A stretch of 48,955 bases of DNA from Tieghemiomyces parasiticus. Its lineage: Eukaryota > Kickxellomycota > Dimargaritomycetes > Dimargaritales > Dimargaritaceae. A program made the position numbers and the translations under genes. Below the pieces are notes generated by a model that saw nothing but the letters and a program-made list of their open reading frames with translations, was not told the origin of the DNA and made no database searches. Below are positions 8,901 through 19,600 of the stretch, piece after piece (the first letter of the stretch is position 1; every line of letters begins with the position of its first letter). The DNA lies in NCBI GenBank assembly GCA_027575765.1, contig JANBPT010000272.1, positions 1 to 48,955 on the forward strand, read 5' to 3'.

Positions 8901-11848
8901 CCCGCCCCCGCCGCGTTGAGCTGGTCGAACGGCATGTCCCCCAGATCGGCCCGGGTCCAATCGCGGGTGCCAGCCAAGACCACCGAAGTGACCAACAGGT
9001 CACGGAGGAACTGACGTCCAGTGGTGACGCCAGCCTGGTAAGCAGCGGCGAGTAGGGCCGCGAGGTGCGCCCCAGGCCGATACACCGGCCTGTCTCCACC
9101 AGTAGCATTGGCATGAACCGGCACGGCATCGGGGGTAAGGTCCGCGACAGCCAGGCCCAAGGTAAGAACCCACCCGCGTTTCCATCCGAGCTGATCTGCG
9201 CGAAAGCTGTGGGTAAGCTGTCGGCGGAGGCTCGCCTCGTCAGGGGTACCTCGGAGAGCCGGGGCGATATGTTCTTCGTACCAACGGGCGGGGAGGGTGG
9301 AGGGGACCTCAGCGGTGGGGAAAACGCGGGTCCAGGTAGCCACGGCCTCCATAACGGCGTGAACAGACTCGGCGGGGACCAGCTCCACTACCGTCCGCAT
9401 AGCGACCAGGGTTTCGAGAAGCGGGTCGAGACGGGTGCGATCGGCCAATAGCGGGTAGCTCAGGGCGAGCCGGGGCCCACCTATTTGGGCCAGATCGCAG
9501 CCCAGAGCCACCGGTTGGTCCAGGTGCGCCCGCAGGACCTCGGCCGTATCCGCTGGCCGGAGGTGGCCCACGCAGGCACCGCGGGATACGACGACCCCGG
9601 CGAAATGGTCGAGGGTGGCAGCGTTGTCAACGGCAGAGAGAGTGCGCGGGGCCTCGAGATTGGCCTGTAGCTGAGTGCACAAGGTGAGGTACCGCATCCA
9701 CTCGGTACGGAGCTGGCGGCGGTAGCTGGCCACGGCCGGCACACCATCATGGACGTTGGTCTCCACGCGCAAAAAGAGACCGACCGTCGCCAGGAGGCGG
9801 TCACGGAATGCAGAGGGAGGCCCCGCGGCGTAACGCGTGGGTGGTCGGCCGGCAGCCGCTCCGTCGGCGTCGGCAGACACGGAGGGACGGCGCTGGCAAT
9901 GGTTGTGAGTCTGATCGCTGCCCTGAAAGGCCGTGCGGTATCGGCGCAGGGCGAACTGCAAAGCGGGCCAGGCGTAGCGGCCCGGATAGAGCAGATAGTT
10001 GGTAAAGACCAGGCCTAGGCGGCGGGCGTAGGCGGCGTCACTATAGGGTGCCCGGACGCCTGTGGGTACCGGGTGGGCAGCATCAAGAGCGCGCAAGCGG
10101 GTGTCGAGGTAACCGGCCGGATTGGTCACGTCCGGATGCGGTTGATGGAGCACGGCGTGCCAGGCCGGGGCGGCGGCCGTGGGGGCCAGCTGGCAGTAAG
10201 CGAGGGTGACCCGACGGGTAGGGTCTGGAGCGGCCTCCCACAATGCCCAGAGTAGCGGGGCCTCCATGGCCTCAGCGGAGCGCAGGTGGCTGCCGCTAGT
10301 CCGTCGGCCGGCGCGGTGGGATCCGTCGTTACTGCCCACCGCTGCCACGCTGGCCGGAGACGTTAGGCAAAAGTCGGCCAGCTCACCTAGGTAGGCCTCG
10401 GCACCCAGCCCGGTGGGGATGCCGCGGCAAAGGTAGTGGGCCACATAGTCGACGGAGGCCAGACCATTATCGTGTCCGTCCAAGTGGGCTCGGTATAGGG
10501 CAAAGTAGGGCTGTTGCTCATCGGGTACATAGACCAGAAATTCGAAGGCCCCGGCCACTGCGTGTGGGTTGAGGCGCCGCGGGACGATCTGGACGTAGCG
10601 GCGGGTGGTGGGCGGGAGCAGGGTCGCGGAGCGGGCTTTGGCGACCGGTGAGGTCGGATCCTCGAGGGTGCCAGCGGCAGTAAGGGTGGGCAGCGGGACG
10701 ACCTTGGCGCAAGAGCGGCGGTCGACCGACCATAGACGCAATTTGCGATCGCGGCACAGGCAGATGAAGTACTCGGCCGCGGTTGGAAGGGCGAGATGGG
10801 AAGCGGAGCTCGCCAGACCATCGAGGTAGTCCTCGGCGCGCACAGCGGTCAGGGCAATCGATTGCCACTCGGTGCTGTGGTCCGTAACGCGGTATCCATC
10901 GGTTACATTGCTCCCACCACTGGTGATGCCTGTCGCAGCCTGGCTACCGCCAGCGAAGAACCGGCCAGCCACAAACGGTAGGAGGGTCTTGACCTGGGAA
11001 AGGTAGCCCGCGGCGGCCAGCTCGGTCTCGTGGAGCGCCCCTGACCCGGACCGCTCGAGTAGAACGGTGACGCCGTCGTGGCAGGAAACGAGGGCACGTT
11101 GGGCGTCTACGGCATGGAGCATGACGGGTACCCGCTTGCCCTGGACCACACCAGCGACCGGGTGAGCCAGACACTGCACAGTGACCAGGCTGTCTCCGGT
11201 AAACAGGTGCGGGGCCCGGAAGGTGAGACGTAGCACGTGGCCCGAGGTGAGCCCCAACCACACGGCCAACCCGCGGCGGCTGTTCTCCACTTCGAAAGCA
11301 GGACTAGGCAGGACGTTGGCCGGGAAGTGTAGGATCAGCTGGGTGGGCGCGGCGCTGGCCGATGTCGGAGCCGGTGGCAGTCGCCTCTGGTCAGCTCCCG
11401 TGGCCTTAAGGTCGTCTACGGTGGCCGGCGCAAGCCAAGGGACCAGACGTAGCTCCAAGGCGCGGCCGGCGCCCATCAACCGCCAGTTCACGAAGGCATT
11501 GGGTACAAGATCCCCGCAGGGCCATACCCCACTTAAACGGGACTCCCCCGTCCACGTCTCGGCTGCCGGGTCCTGGGTTTCGGGCAGGGCCTGGCCCAAG
11601 TCCAGGGGTTCGAAGATCAGGCGCGTGGGTCCTGCTGCGTGGACCTGGCTGGGCCCGTCATCTGTGTCCATGGTCGCCACATCACCACCCTGATGGCGAC
11701 GGGCGTGATCGCTGTGGCCGTAGCCGGCCAGGCGGATGCGGTAGGCCTGGCGATGCGCCCGTGGCGGATGTACATTCTCGATCTGGACGCTGGTGTGCGT
11801 GTACCACTGGTGCGGAGCGCCGGGGCCTGAATCGAGGGCCGCAGGCAT
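5936..11848 (-). CDS. NUP120: Nucleoporin Nup160/Nup120, Y-complex subunit
   Basis: A single uninterrupted frame of 1970 residues from the Met at 11848; the frame is open 34 codons further, to 11950. Nup160/Nup120 forms one arm of the Y-shaped Nup107-160 scaffold of the nuclear pore. The N-terminal third fits the beta-propeller: AVWLGLTSGHVLRLTF, then CLCRDRKLRLWSVDRR near residue 365, the typical 'DRxLRLWS' strand of Nup160. The helical half contains LWGHVYLRRGLFANAYRCLVY, FRIFHSTLQCREYEAAYQAM and near residue 1500 the strongly conserved KILYAYHVYRGDYRNAASVM. It is much longer than human NUP160 (about 1436 residues) or yeast Nup120 (about 1037). Much of the excess is low-complexity acidic, Ser/Thr or Gly/Ala insertions, for example around EEEDAASAERTLW, DADHGGESDEESG and the poly-Ala/Asp loop after KKRRVEP. 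KKRRVEP also resembles a nuclear localisation signal. No neighbour suggests a shared pathway. Confidence 0.9.
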   Translation of the reverse strand: MPAALDSGPGAPHQWYTHTSVQIENVHPPRAHRQAYRIRLAGYGHSDHARRHQGGDVATMDTDDGPSQVHAAGPTRLIFEPLDLGQALPETQDPAAETWTGESRLSGVWPCGDLVPNAFVNWRLMGAGRALELRLVPWLAPATVDDLKATGADQRRLPPAPTSASAAPTQLILHFPANVLPSPAFEVENSRRGLAVWLGLTSGHVLRLTFRAPHLFTGDSLVTVQCLAHPVAGVVQGKRVPVMLHAVDAQRALVSCHDGVTVLLERSGSGALHETELAAAGYLSQVKTLLPFVAGRFFAGGSQAATGITSGGSNVTDGYRVTDHSTEWQSIALTAVRAEDYLDGLASSASHLALPTAAEYFICLCRDRKLRLWSVDRRSCAKVVPLPTLTAAGTLEDPTSPVAKARSATLLPPTTRRYVQIVPRRLNPHAVAGAFEFLVYVPDEQQPYFALYRAHLDGHDNGLASVDYVAHYLCRGIPTGLGAEAYLGELADFCLTSPASVAAVGSNDGSHRAGRRTSGSHLRSAEAMEAPLLWALWEAAPDPTRRVTLAYCQLAPTAAAPAWHAVLHQPHPDVTNPAGYLDTRLRALDAAHPVPTGVRAPYSDAAYARRLGLVFTNYLLYPGRYAWPALQFALRRYRTAFQGSDQTHNHCQRRPSVSADADGAAAGRPPTRYAAGPPSAFRDRLLATVGLFLRVETNVHDGVPAVASYRRQLRTEWMRYLTLCTQLQANLEAPRTLSAVDNAATLDHFAGVVVSRGACVGHLRPADTAEVLRAHLDQPVALGCDLAQIGGPRLALSYPLLADRTRLDPLLETLVAMRTVVELVPAESVHAVMEAVATWTRVFPTAEVPSTLPARWYEEHIAPALRGTPDEASLRRQLTHSFRADQLGWKRGWVLTLGLAVADLTPDAVPVHANATGGDRPVYRPGAHLAALLAAAYQAGVTTGRQFLRDLLVTSVVLAGTRDWTRADLGDMPFDQLNAAGAGYAGVSTLLAESGSATTLNQRTGAFSFSVLARLVYRHSLADWLAGQSFAAADTRASDLLPTVGDVLTSEEEDAASAERTLWITGEDGDEDRDSLTTTTGRGRDSTSAVDRVATTLSSLEVRDTPAPTTTVAAARLTTIRPPLATPHFRARGLPDPIPGDALPAYSLPDALVATLAPSLLLYFVPGQRLPAQLSPAGVNGSSGLRCGPGATLAALTTLGPRALHQRLGLTEAVGRPTDAGATFPTPLVQLVYQLAAADCYRLAHHLLARSPTTYAVQFLWGHVYLRRGLFANAYRCLVYAAAGLTTGSAEPLWSLLPAQVVTVVDYYVMCADLMEAQQQPAYSTKLCRRALAALPPPLPEVNDARDEDETMPAQDNEDETLTKAPRLYFRIFHSTLQCREYEAAYQAMLAIEGDPTTQGDCLRHLIAVLCEADLVHLVIRWPFGHLQEEVELTLLFKARNSEVNAALVRSSKAGGKATDADHGGESDEESGATGRRRGGDTSAGQAYAYGSTGPRYVPNFYKILYAYHVYRGDYRNAASVMYQYGQRVANIRSTDPKVNIECLVEQSMAQLSAAQTLALVDSADAWVIVPPPAAHPLPHPHDRQIKKRRVEPVGSGLLTGNDDAAAADRHGPPTGTGGRDASAAATAVVVVPDFGRQLDIVTLVDLRREYQLCLAKLKIAERIPVLMCTPDPLTPADVLQLFAQCGLYDEALSFARLVEADLAPTLRHLAHRCVDLSRAQADGIDAARLLASGEWWTSDLVADAEGPPDARAWKLLQMYLDRHDPAERPANHSREACMTDVVTTYNPITDAPGLPVVPHSLRAAVLDQVLGAGGAPPPWLTQPLLIDHPDTLVRLHFKHGYLIEATRYAVQHLRRAESLLKRMPINHATMRWAPLSLYDELRAANDRALATAAADGTNNSNAAIGAGGAQDWITMGCGNDEEGEAAGFMLTLSPVERRGLVQWNSQFEVELQRYFARLERETEECLAQA

Positions 11849-14800
11849 GACTTGTAATCGGAAACTAAAAGGCGGCGTGGGAGATGTGAGTGGAAATCTG
11901 GCGAACAGCGCACAGAAGTAACGGAATGCTGAGGGGATAAGAATGCGCAAGGAGGGTCGGTGTAAGCTCCCGGACGCGACACTGCCAGGCTGCAGTGGAA
12001 TTGAATGTGAGGAATCTTGCGACGGAGTCTAGCTAATTTGGAAACCGCGATAGTGGAAAGGGCACAAAGTTTGTTTACCCGCTGGCCAGCTATTGGTATT
12101 GTCGCCAGTCGTGGTGGCAAGTGAACTGTGTTGAACAGGGGAGCAGCGGCATAATTACTAAAGTCTGCCCTCAGTAATACTCACATACGCCGGCTACACG
12201 TGGTGGGGTTTTAAGCTCAGGCTGAGTTGTACAAGTAAGGGAGAGGTCAAAGACCACCTTGAAGACTCCAAGCGGCACCAATCAGTAGACTGTATACTAC
12301 AAGTTACAAGTTAAATCTTAGGTATGTCCGTCAACGTTTGAAGCTTTCAAGGCTTGCATCCACCGGCAACTAAGGATCAAACGACGCTTGAGTTGGTGCC
12401 AGTTGATACAGGGTGGAATTGTAAGCGTCTTCAAATGGGACCTTTTAGACTTCGCATTGGTTATACAGTGTTGTTGAGCTCTGACGCGGTAGGATAATGC
12501 ATCCAACAGCAAGACTCACTATTGGCAACCCCCAAGAGGCACGGTATCTACTCAACAATGAGCCTACTCATCTCCAAGCATAGACCAGGGTCACTGTTGG
12601 TGTTCCTTGAGTACGCTGCACTGTTAGGTATTATAAGTAGGTTTATCATCACTCCGCGCCAACTGATGAGAAGCGTTTAGAGGTAGTATCTAGACTACAA
12701 GGCAGATAGTAGACTGAGCAATCACGATTGTTACTTTTAGGCTCTTCAAATGGTGCTACTAGAGGCCCCTTGATCCTAACCAGGCGACAAGAGGTCTCCT
12801 TTTGACTGGACATGCGTTATCCATTTGAGCGAAACACCGGGTTATCTGGGGATCTCCTCCTGACGCTTGTCAAGCGACTGTCGAAATGCAATTCAGCCAT
12901 AAACGTAAATATACCAAATTGAAACGCCCACAAGGTAGGGTGGGAGGGCGGGATGCTCAGCAGCGACATAGTGTATCAGGGGCTTGGTGGCATTTGGGCT
13001 ACTGCGACACCAGCCTCACCGTCCGGTAACCAAGCCAAACTCCTTCCCACAGCACCATGAAACGTCGATGGACAGTGGCGCCGTTGGGTTGGGGGTAGCC
13101 TTGACGCTGGTAAACGACCCGATGGACACGATTAAACGCTTTACAAGGGAAAATAATACTTAGGATCCATGGAAACCGATTTAAGCTTGGATCGGCGGAA
13201 TATATGCTAACCGTTTTTGAAAGCTATTCTTTGCCAGCGAACATGATGACAATTTCAAACAAGCCGGACTTTCAGGAGGAAGGACCCGCTTGTCTCGGGC
13301 CGACACATACTGCTGCGAGTGGAGCATTCGGTCGAATTGTCAGAATTCCAAGATCATAATGTTGGGCTGGAACCGAGCTATGTATACTGGGAATGCAGTC
13401 AATACTTGCCGTCAACACAGCGTTTTGAATAACATGTCGCAATACTCTCACTATGTGCAACTTGCCGAACCTTACCTGGAGTTTAGGAAGACATAAGTTA
13501 ACAGGCCGGTGGTTTAGGACGCGTTGCCGATACTGTAGCCATCGAGTTCGTTTCTCATCCGGAAGACACCGTTCTGTCAGAATGGAACCGTTGCTAAAGG
13601 GAAGTATGAGCTCCTTGGTACATCACCTGGGGGGAACTCCAGCACCTCTTTCCTTGGTCTCTGACCATGTACTGTATGGCCCCTAACCGTCCTGTGAATA
13701 CCTATCGAAGATCCAAACAGTGGGCGGGAACCTTTTATTTCACAGCCTACTGGGCATATGATCTACGTAGGACTGGGCACCGGTCAGTCTAAATGAGGTG
13801 GCCTGTTGCCACAGGCCACGTCCTTGGAACCCCGTCCCGTTAGAATTACCAAATAGATAGACTCCCTTGGCGTTTATACCCTCATTAGGTTAAATAAAAA
13901 GCAGCGCTTCTAAGTGCCGCTAGGCTCTCCCAGTCTTGCACTCCAATAGTTATAGACTGCAGAAACCCTTAAGCGGAAACTAGACCATGCTACTATATTG
14001 TCAGAAGCCACGCAGTCCGATTCTACGCTAAGCGGTTACGTTGGCCGAGTGGACGGTGGGCATGTGGTATTATCAAATCGCTGCAGTTTACCCGGAATCA
14101 GCCTCGAAGGAGGCCTGGTCGCAATAACTAGTCTATCGCCTCTAGTGCCAATATTACCCATATCCCTCCATTTCCATCTCTAACCACGCCCGAAGGCTTC
14201 ATGGGGCCCACTGACAACAGTTTGAGGAAAAGCCATGTGTAACCACTGACCTAATTTGACAGCGGAGTCGCCCCTGTCACCAATGCCCTGATTTGACGAT
14301 TGGTCTAAACTCTCCGCTCTAGCTTTGTGTCCAATACTGCCCCATCACACTCGTCCAAACCTATCACCCTGTCAGCCTAGCCATAAGCGGATGGGGTACT
14401 GGGTTACTGGCGCGAATCAGGACCTGGTCAATCTTAGCAATACTTTGCCTAGTGCAGAGGGATCATCCGGCATTTTGCCTTACAGTGCAGTAACAGCATT
14501 CTCGCAGTTGAGTTGGTCAGTAAGTTTCACGCGTAACTGTCAGTGACGTTCGTTGCCATAAAGCGTTTCCCATACGCTTTAGTTGGCTATACAAAAGAAA
14601 GAACCATACTACTGTCTAGCAGGTCATACTCTGATACTGCGAAATGGTCAACCGCGCCATCATCGCGTCCTGGGAGGACAAATACACGTACAATGGCTCC
14701 GATGCGCCTACTTGATTGTGCCGTCGATATGGTTTAGCTAGGGAGATGATTTGAATTAAGGCTGCCTTCCCACTTTCCCTGAGGTCTGCACATTACCTTG

Positions 14801-14898
14801 AGAAATGCAGCTCAAGGGCTGGGCTATCTATATCCACGCCTGTTTCTATGAAAAGCTAAATGTAAAACTCAACCATTTGAAGATTAAGGCTAAACACC
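11849..14898. other. Gene-free DNA upstream of the nucleoporin
   Basis: No convincing coding region on either strand. The first few hundred bases must contain the nucleoporin promoter. Base composition is balanced and open frames are all short. One perfect 9-bp hairpin lies at 13798-13819. I see no LTR or transposon relic here. Confidence 0.5.
13798..13819. repeat. 9-bp perfect inverted repeat
   Basis: GTGGCCTGT (13798-13806) pairs exactly with ACAGGCCAC (13811-13819) around a TGCC loop. It is isolated in gene-free DNA. Function unknown; chance occurrence is possible. Confidence 0.6.
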
Positions 14899-15313
14899 TG
14901 TGGTGCTAAGCCCTAGGCGGCGGTCTTTGGTTGGGCCATACGCAACAACGGTCTGGGCCCAACGGCAAAACAGGGTAAAATGGCGATGACAGGTTTGTTT
15001 ACTGGTGTTGTTAACGTAAATAGTACGGGACTGCAATGACGTCCAACCACTATTGATAATATTAAAATAAATAGAGGTTACTAGAAAAATATAAAGAAAT
15101 CCAAAATCAGCTGGCAAGCTCTAGCCTGACTGCGCGGGCTAGCTTTTATACATGTGTGCGGGGGAAAGATCTATATCCCCGGACATAGCGCGAGTAACAT
15201 TAAAACTTAATCCTGACTTCTCCCCGCCAGGGAATTGGAAATAGTTTACTCTTTCTCAACATTGGCATGCCCGCTAGATACCTTCAAGAGCCAAAGTGGG
15301 TGTCAGCACCACA
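14899..15313 (+). repeat. Old solo LTR of family A, diverged
   Basis: It begins TGTGGTGCTAAGCCC and ends GCACCACA, the same terminal inverted repeat as the LTRs of the complete element at 16282-22028. The two align along much of their length, including the ACTGCGCGGGCT segment, the TTTATAC block and CATGCCCG...TTCAAGAG near the end, but with many substitutions and indels (415 versus 393 bp). No internal retrotransposon sequence adjoins it, so it is a solo LTR left by recombination. It has the same orientation as the LTRs of the complete element. Confidence 0.85.
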
Positions 15314-15319
15314 CATTAA

Positions 15320-15796
15320 TGTAAAGTGGACCGGTATCTGGAAGCCGGACCCGCCTTTAAAAGAACCTCCGCGTTGAAGTGGAGAGTTCAGGAATATACA
15401 GTCGAACCAGCACTGTCCAAATCTGTAACACAGACTTTGATAGGTTAACTATTGACGGAGAAAACCTCTAAAAAAATCTATAATGTGTATTAATAAACGA
15501 GCTTAACGGAATATTGGTACTAGTCTTTACTAATGGGATAGTACCAACAGATGGCACTATGGGACAGGAAATCGGGAATAAGCTGCTAGGCCCTGTGTTG
15601 CATACTTGGGCCCGGCTTTCATACTATGACTATACTAAAGGATTACCGCTAATTGGTGGAGGGCCTGGCTGGCCCCCCGTCTCTTCCGGGCCTCTCCCAG
15701 AGGTCGCCCGGTCTCTTTTCTTTTGTTTCTTTAGATGGCTGTATAGGCGCGGCCTATTCCAGCTCCTCAAACCCATAAGCCGTGCTTGGCGTCACA
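15320..15796 (+). repeat. Solo LTR of family B, copy 1
   Basis: A 477-bp unit with TG...CA ends (TGTAAAGTGG ... GGCGTCACA), repeated in tandem as the next feature with about 85-90% identity by eye. An open frame of 96 codons inside it is shared with copy 2 but has no recognised domain, and is more likely LTR sequence than a gene. It is bounded on the left by CATTAA after the old LTR-A and on the right by TTA before copy 2. Confidence 0.8.
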
Positions 15797-15799
15797 TTA

Positions 15800-16277
15800 T
15801 GTAAAGCGGACCGATATCTGGAAGTCGGTCCCGCGCTCAAAAGAACCTCCGAGACAAAGTGGAGAATTCGGGAATATACAGTTGGACCAGGGCTGTCCGA
15901 ATCTGTAACGCAAAGTTCGATAGGTTAATTATTGACGGAGAAAACCTTAAATAAAATCAATAGACGTTAACCAACAAGCAAGCTTAAGAGAATATTGGTA
16001 ATAGACTTTACTAACGGGATAGTGCCAACAGATGGCACTATGGGACAAGAATCGAAAAATAAGCTGCTAGGCCCTGTGATGCATACTTGGGCCCGGCTTT
16101 TATACTATGACTATACTAAAGGATTAACGCTAATTGGTGGAGGGCCTGACTGGCCCCCCGTCTCTTCCGGGCCTCTCCCAGAGGTCGCCCGGTATCTTTT
16201 CCTTTGTTATTTTTGATGGTTGTATAGGAGCGGCCTATTACAGCTCCTCAAAGGGAGAAGCTGTGCTCGGCTTCACA
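15800..16277 (+). repeat. Solo LTR of family B, copy 2
   Basis: A 478-bp unit, TGTAAAGCGG ... GGCTTCACA, homologous to copy 1 throughout. Near its start GGACCGA and TCGGTCC form a perfect 7-bp hairpin; in copy 1 the last pair of this stem is G-C instead of A-T and one central pair is lost. No internal region of family B occurs in the window. It is followed by ATTA and then the complete family A element. Confidence 0.8.
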
Positions 16278-16281
16278 ATTA
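16278..16281. repeat. Left target-site duplication, ATTA
   Basis: ATTA directly precedes the left LTR and is matched by ATTA at 22029-22032 directly after the right LTR. This marks a single integration event with a 4-bp duplication (or AATTA, 5 bp, if the terminal A is shared). Confidence 0.8.
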
Positions 16282-16674
16282 TGTGGTGCTAGGCGCTGGG
16301 CGAGGGTTTTCGGTTAGGCCGTACGCGACGACGGTCTGGGCCTAACGTCCGGAGAAAATAGTGTTGTTTACGATAACGGTTATAAGTAAATAGTATGGGA
16401 TGGTTTTTGTTGACAATAGGGAAAAATAGCGATTTAATCAAACGAATTCCGAGTAAAAGATAGGAAAATTAGCTGGCGAGCCCTTGCCTAACTGCGCGGG
16501 CTCGCTTTTATACTGGTGGCAGGAAAAAGGATCTACATCCCCCTGCATAAGGTGCGTAACCTTAAACCTTAATCCTAGCCTTCCCCACAATGGGTTTGGC
16601 TATTATTTGTGGGTCTTCAATGTTGACATGCCCGTCAGATGCCTTCAAGAGGCACCGCGGGCGTTGGCACCACA
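16282..16674 (-). repeat. 3' LTR of the Ty3/gypsy element (393 bp)
   Basis: It runs TGTGGTGC ... GCACCACA on the plus strand, an 8-bp terminal inverted repeat. The last 40 bp of pol lie inside it (pol stop at 16635-16637). It carries the same TATAAAAG and hairpin as the 5' LTR. Confidence 0.97.
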
Positions 16675-19600
16675 CTCTCCCCCCTCAGGGCACGTCGGTA
16701 GCTTGCCGGTAGGCACCAGCTGTGCGTTGTGTTTGGCGTTAGTTGGCAACGCTTCAGGCGTTGAATGTGTACCGGCCTTGTGGTTAATCTTCGACATAGG
16801 GTCCTCAGCGTATAGGTGTTCCATTTGAGTACCGTAGTCACTCGGAATGGTCCATACCACTTGGGTTCTAAGGAATTTCCCGTTTCATTTCTTACCAGGA
16901 CGGCGTCTCCCTCTTTGTATTGGCGGACATGTCCCACCCCTTGTTGGTTTTTTTGGTTCCACTGCAGACGGGCGCTATGTTCGCTTTTTCGCAGTCGTTG
17001 CATAGCCGCTAGGCGGGGGGTGGCATCGGCGTGCTGGTAGTCGATGTCGATCACGTGATCAAATGTCGGTTGCGCAGGCTCGCCCGGAAGGTGCATCCGG
17101 ATTCCGTAAAGCAGGGTAAACGGGGCGTGGCCCGTGCGCTGGGATGGTCTGGAGCGTAGGTACATGAGCACGGTGGGGAGCCATTTGTCCCAGTCTTTTT
17201 CCGGATCCGGGACCACCCGACGGATCATGCCCTTCAGGGACCCGTGGAAACGTTCCAACCTACCGTTGGTTTGGGGATGGTACCCGGACGTACGCATGTG
17301 GTGGATCCTTTGCCTTGCTACAAATTGTCCCATGATGTCAGCCAAGAATTGCGGGCCCCGGTCCGATAGAAGTTCCACCGGGCGTCCAAACTCGCATAGA
17401 ATGTTCGAATACAGGAATTCAACGATTCTTTCTGTGACTGTGTCCGGAACTGCCTTGCACACCGGGAACCCCGTGGCGTGTTCTAGCGCGGTAATGATAT
17501 ATTTGTTCCCACGGGGTGTGGTGGGTAGTGGCCCCATGATGTCGATGCTCCATCGTACAAATGGTGATAGTGGTGGGTCCAGCGGGTGTCGTGAGGTGTC
17601 TTGCTCTTCGTAATTTGGTCCGTACGTCTGGCATTGTGGGCACGCCTTGACATAGGTGGTGGCTTCCTTCTGCCAATTGGGCCACCATACAAAAGGCCTC
17701 ATGCGCGTGATGGTGTCTTTTATGCCGCCGTGTCCTCGACCGTCGTGGTAGTTTTTTAGGTGTTCTGCTCGATCTTCCGGTGCCACAATTGCTACGTCTA
17801 CTCCATCCACTACTCTTACCACTACTCCATCTACTAGTCGACAGTGGTTGGCCTCCTTTACCACCTTGTCTTTTGTATACTCCGTGGTCCCCCTTGGCCA
17901 TTCCTCTCCGCTTAGGTACCCCCTGAGATAATTCGTCCAATCATCGTTGAGGGTGTCCGTCGCGTTAAGTGCAGGGTCCAGTGCTCTGGAAATCGCGTTG
18001 GCAATCACCTGTCTTTTCCCGGGCAGGTATTCTACCTCCGGATCAAACTCCAATAAATCTTCTAACCACCTGTATAGGCGTGGTGTTAGTTTCTTTACCG
18101 AGGTCAGGAATTGTAGTGACTTATGGTCCGTTTGCACTACAAATTTTTGCCCGTACAGATATTGCCTCCAATTCTTCAAGGCATGTACGATTGCAAATAG
18201 TTCCAACTCAAACACCGGGTATCGTGCCTGGGCCGGGTTCAGTCGTTTGGATAGAAATGCTACCGGTTGTAGACCTTTCCCATGGTCCTGCAGCAGTACC
18301 GCCCCCACCAACACGGTGGACGCGTCTGTCTGCACCGTGAAAGGGCGATTGAAATCCGGGTACACTAATATTGGTGGTTCAACCAGCTTACTCTTCAGTC
18401 TCTCAAAGGACTCCTGGCACTCCTTGTCCCAAGCCAGGTCCTTTTCCTTCCCCCTAAGCTGGTTGGTCAGAGGAGCCGCGATCTCCGCGTATTCTGGGAT
18501 GAACACGCGGTAGTAGTTAGTTAACCCTAAAAAGGATTGTAACTGCTTTACCGATCGGGGGGTTGGGTATTCCCGCATGGCCCTTGTTTTAGCCGGATCC
18601 ACCTGTACCCCTTCCTTCGATATTAAGTGGCCTAGGTATTCAATGCTTTCCTTGCAAAATTCGGATTTTTTAAGGTTGGCTACCAATTTTGCCGCTGCTA
18701 GCGCGTGCAGGACCCGTCCCAGGTCCCGCGCGTGCTCCTCCACGGATTTACTAAAAACGAGAATATCGTCTAAATAAACCATGGCACACGTATCTAGGAA
18801 TGGTTGTAATACCGAATTCATCAGCACCTGGAAGGTAGCTGGTGCGTTAGTTAAGCCGAATGGCATTACCAAAAATTCGTATTGCCCATAACGGGTGTTG
18901 AACGCCGTTTTTGCCACATCTGGGGGATGGATCCGGATCTGGTGGTAACCCGTTTTTAGATCAATCTTGGAAAAGATCTGAGATCCAGCCAATCGGGCAA
19001 AACTTTCCGCAATATTGGGTAGGGGATACCGGTTTTTGATTGTCACCTTGTTCAGGGCCCGGTAATCCACGCACATGCGGCGGGTCCCGTCTTTCTTTGG
19101 GACAAAAATGACGGGGGCCCCATATGGGGATGACCCCGGGCGTATCCACCCTTTCTCCAGGTATTCGTCTAATTGGCTGCGTAGCTCCTGGAGGTCCCGC
19201 GGTGGGAGAGGATACGGTGCCCGGGCTTGGGGCATTTCCGTGGTGGTCTCGATCTTGTGGTCGCACTCTCTCTCCGGCGGTAGTCCGGGGGGCAGTCCTC
19301 CAAACACGGTGGTGCGGAAAGGGGCGAGGGCGTTTCCCACGGTGGTCGGGATTCCATGTAAGGGGTCGGGGTTCTCGGGTTTGACCTCCCTTACGGCGAG
19401 GAGGTAGCTCACTTGTCGGGTGTCTTGGAGGGCTCGTTTACATTGCTGCGCCAACATAGTTTGGATGGCGGGGACAGCATCAGTGGATCCAAATCCTTGG
19501 GTACCCCGGGTGGATTCTTGGGAGATTTGGGTTTTTTCCCACGCCACGGGAGGGACGGTGTGGTATACTGCCTGTACAAGGTAGTCCCCCTCCCGGATGT

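Noticed and set aside
15514..15804. Open frame of 96 codons inside LTR-B copy 1 (and its 73-codon counterpart at 15995-16216)
   Set aside because: Similarity between the two reflects the duplicated LTR itself. The frame differs in length between copies and runs past the LTR end in copy 1.
16484..16828. Short plus-strand frame repeated at 21838-22131
   Set aside because: It is LTR sequence read on the strand opposite to transcription; identity is due to the LTR pair.
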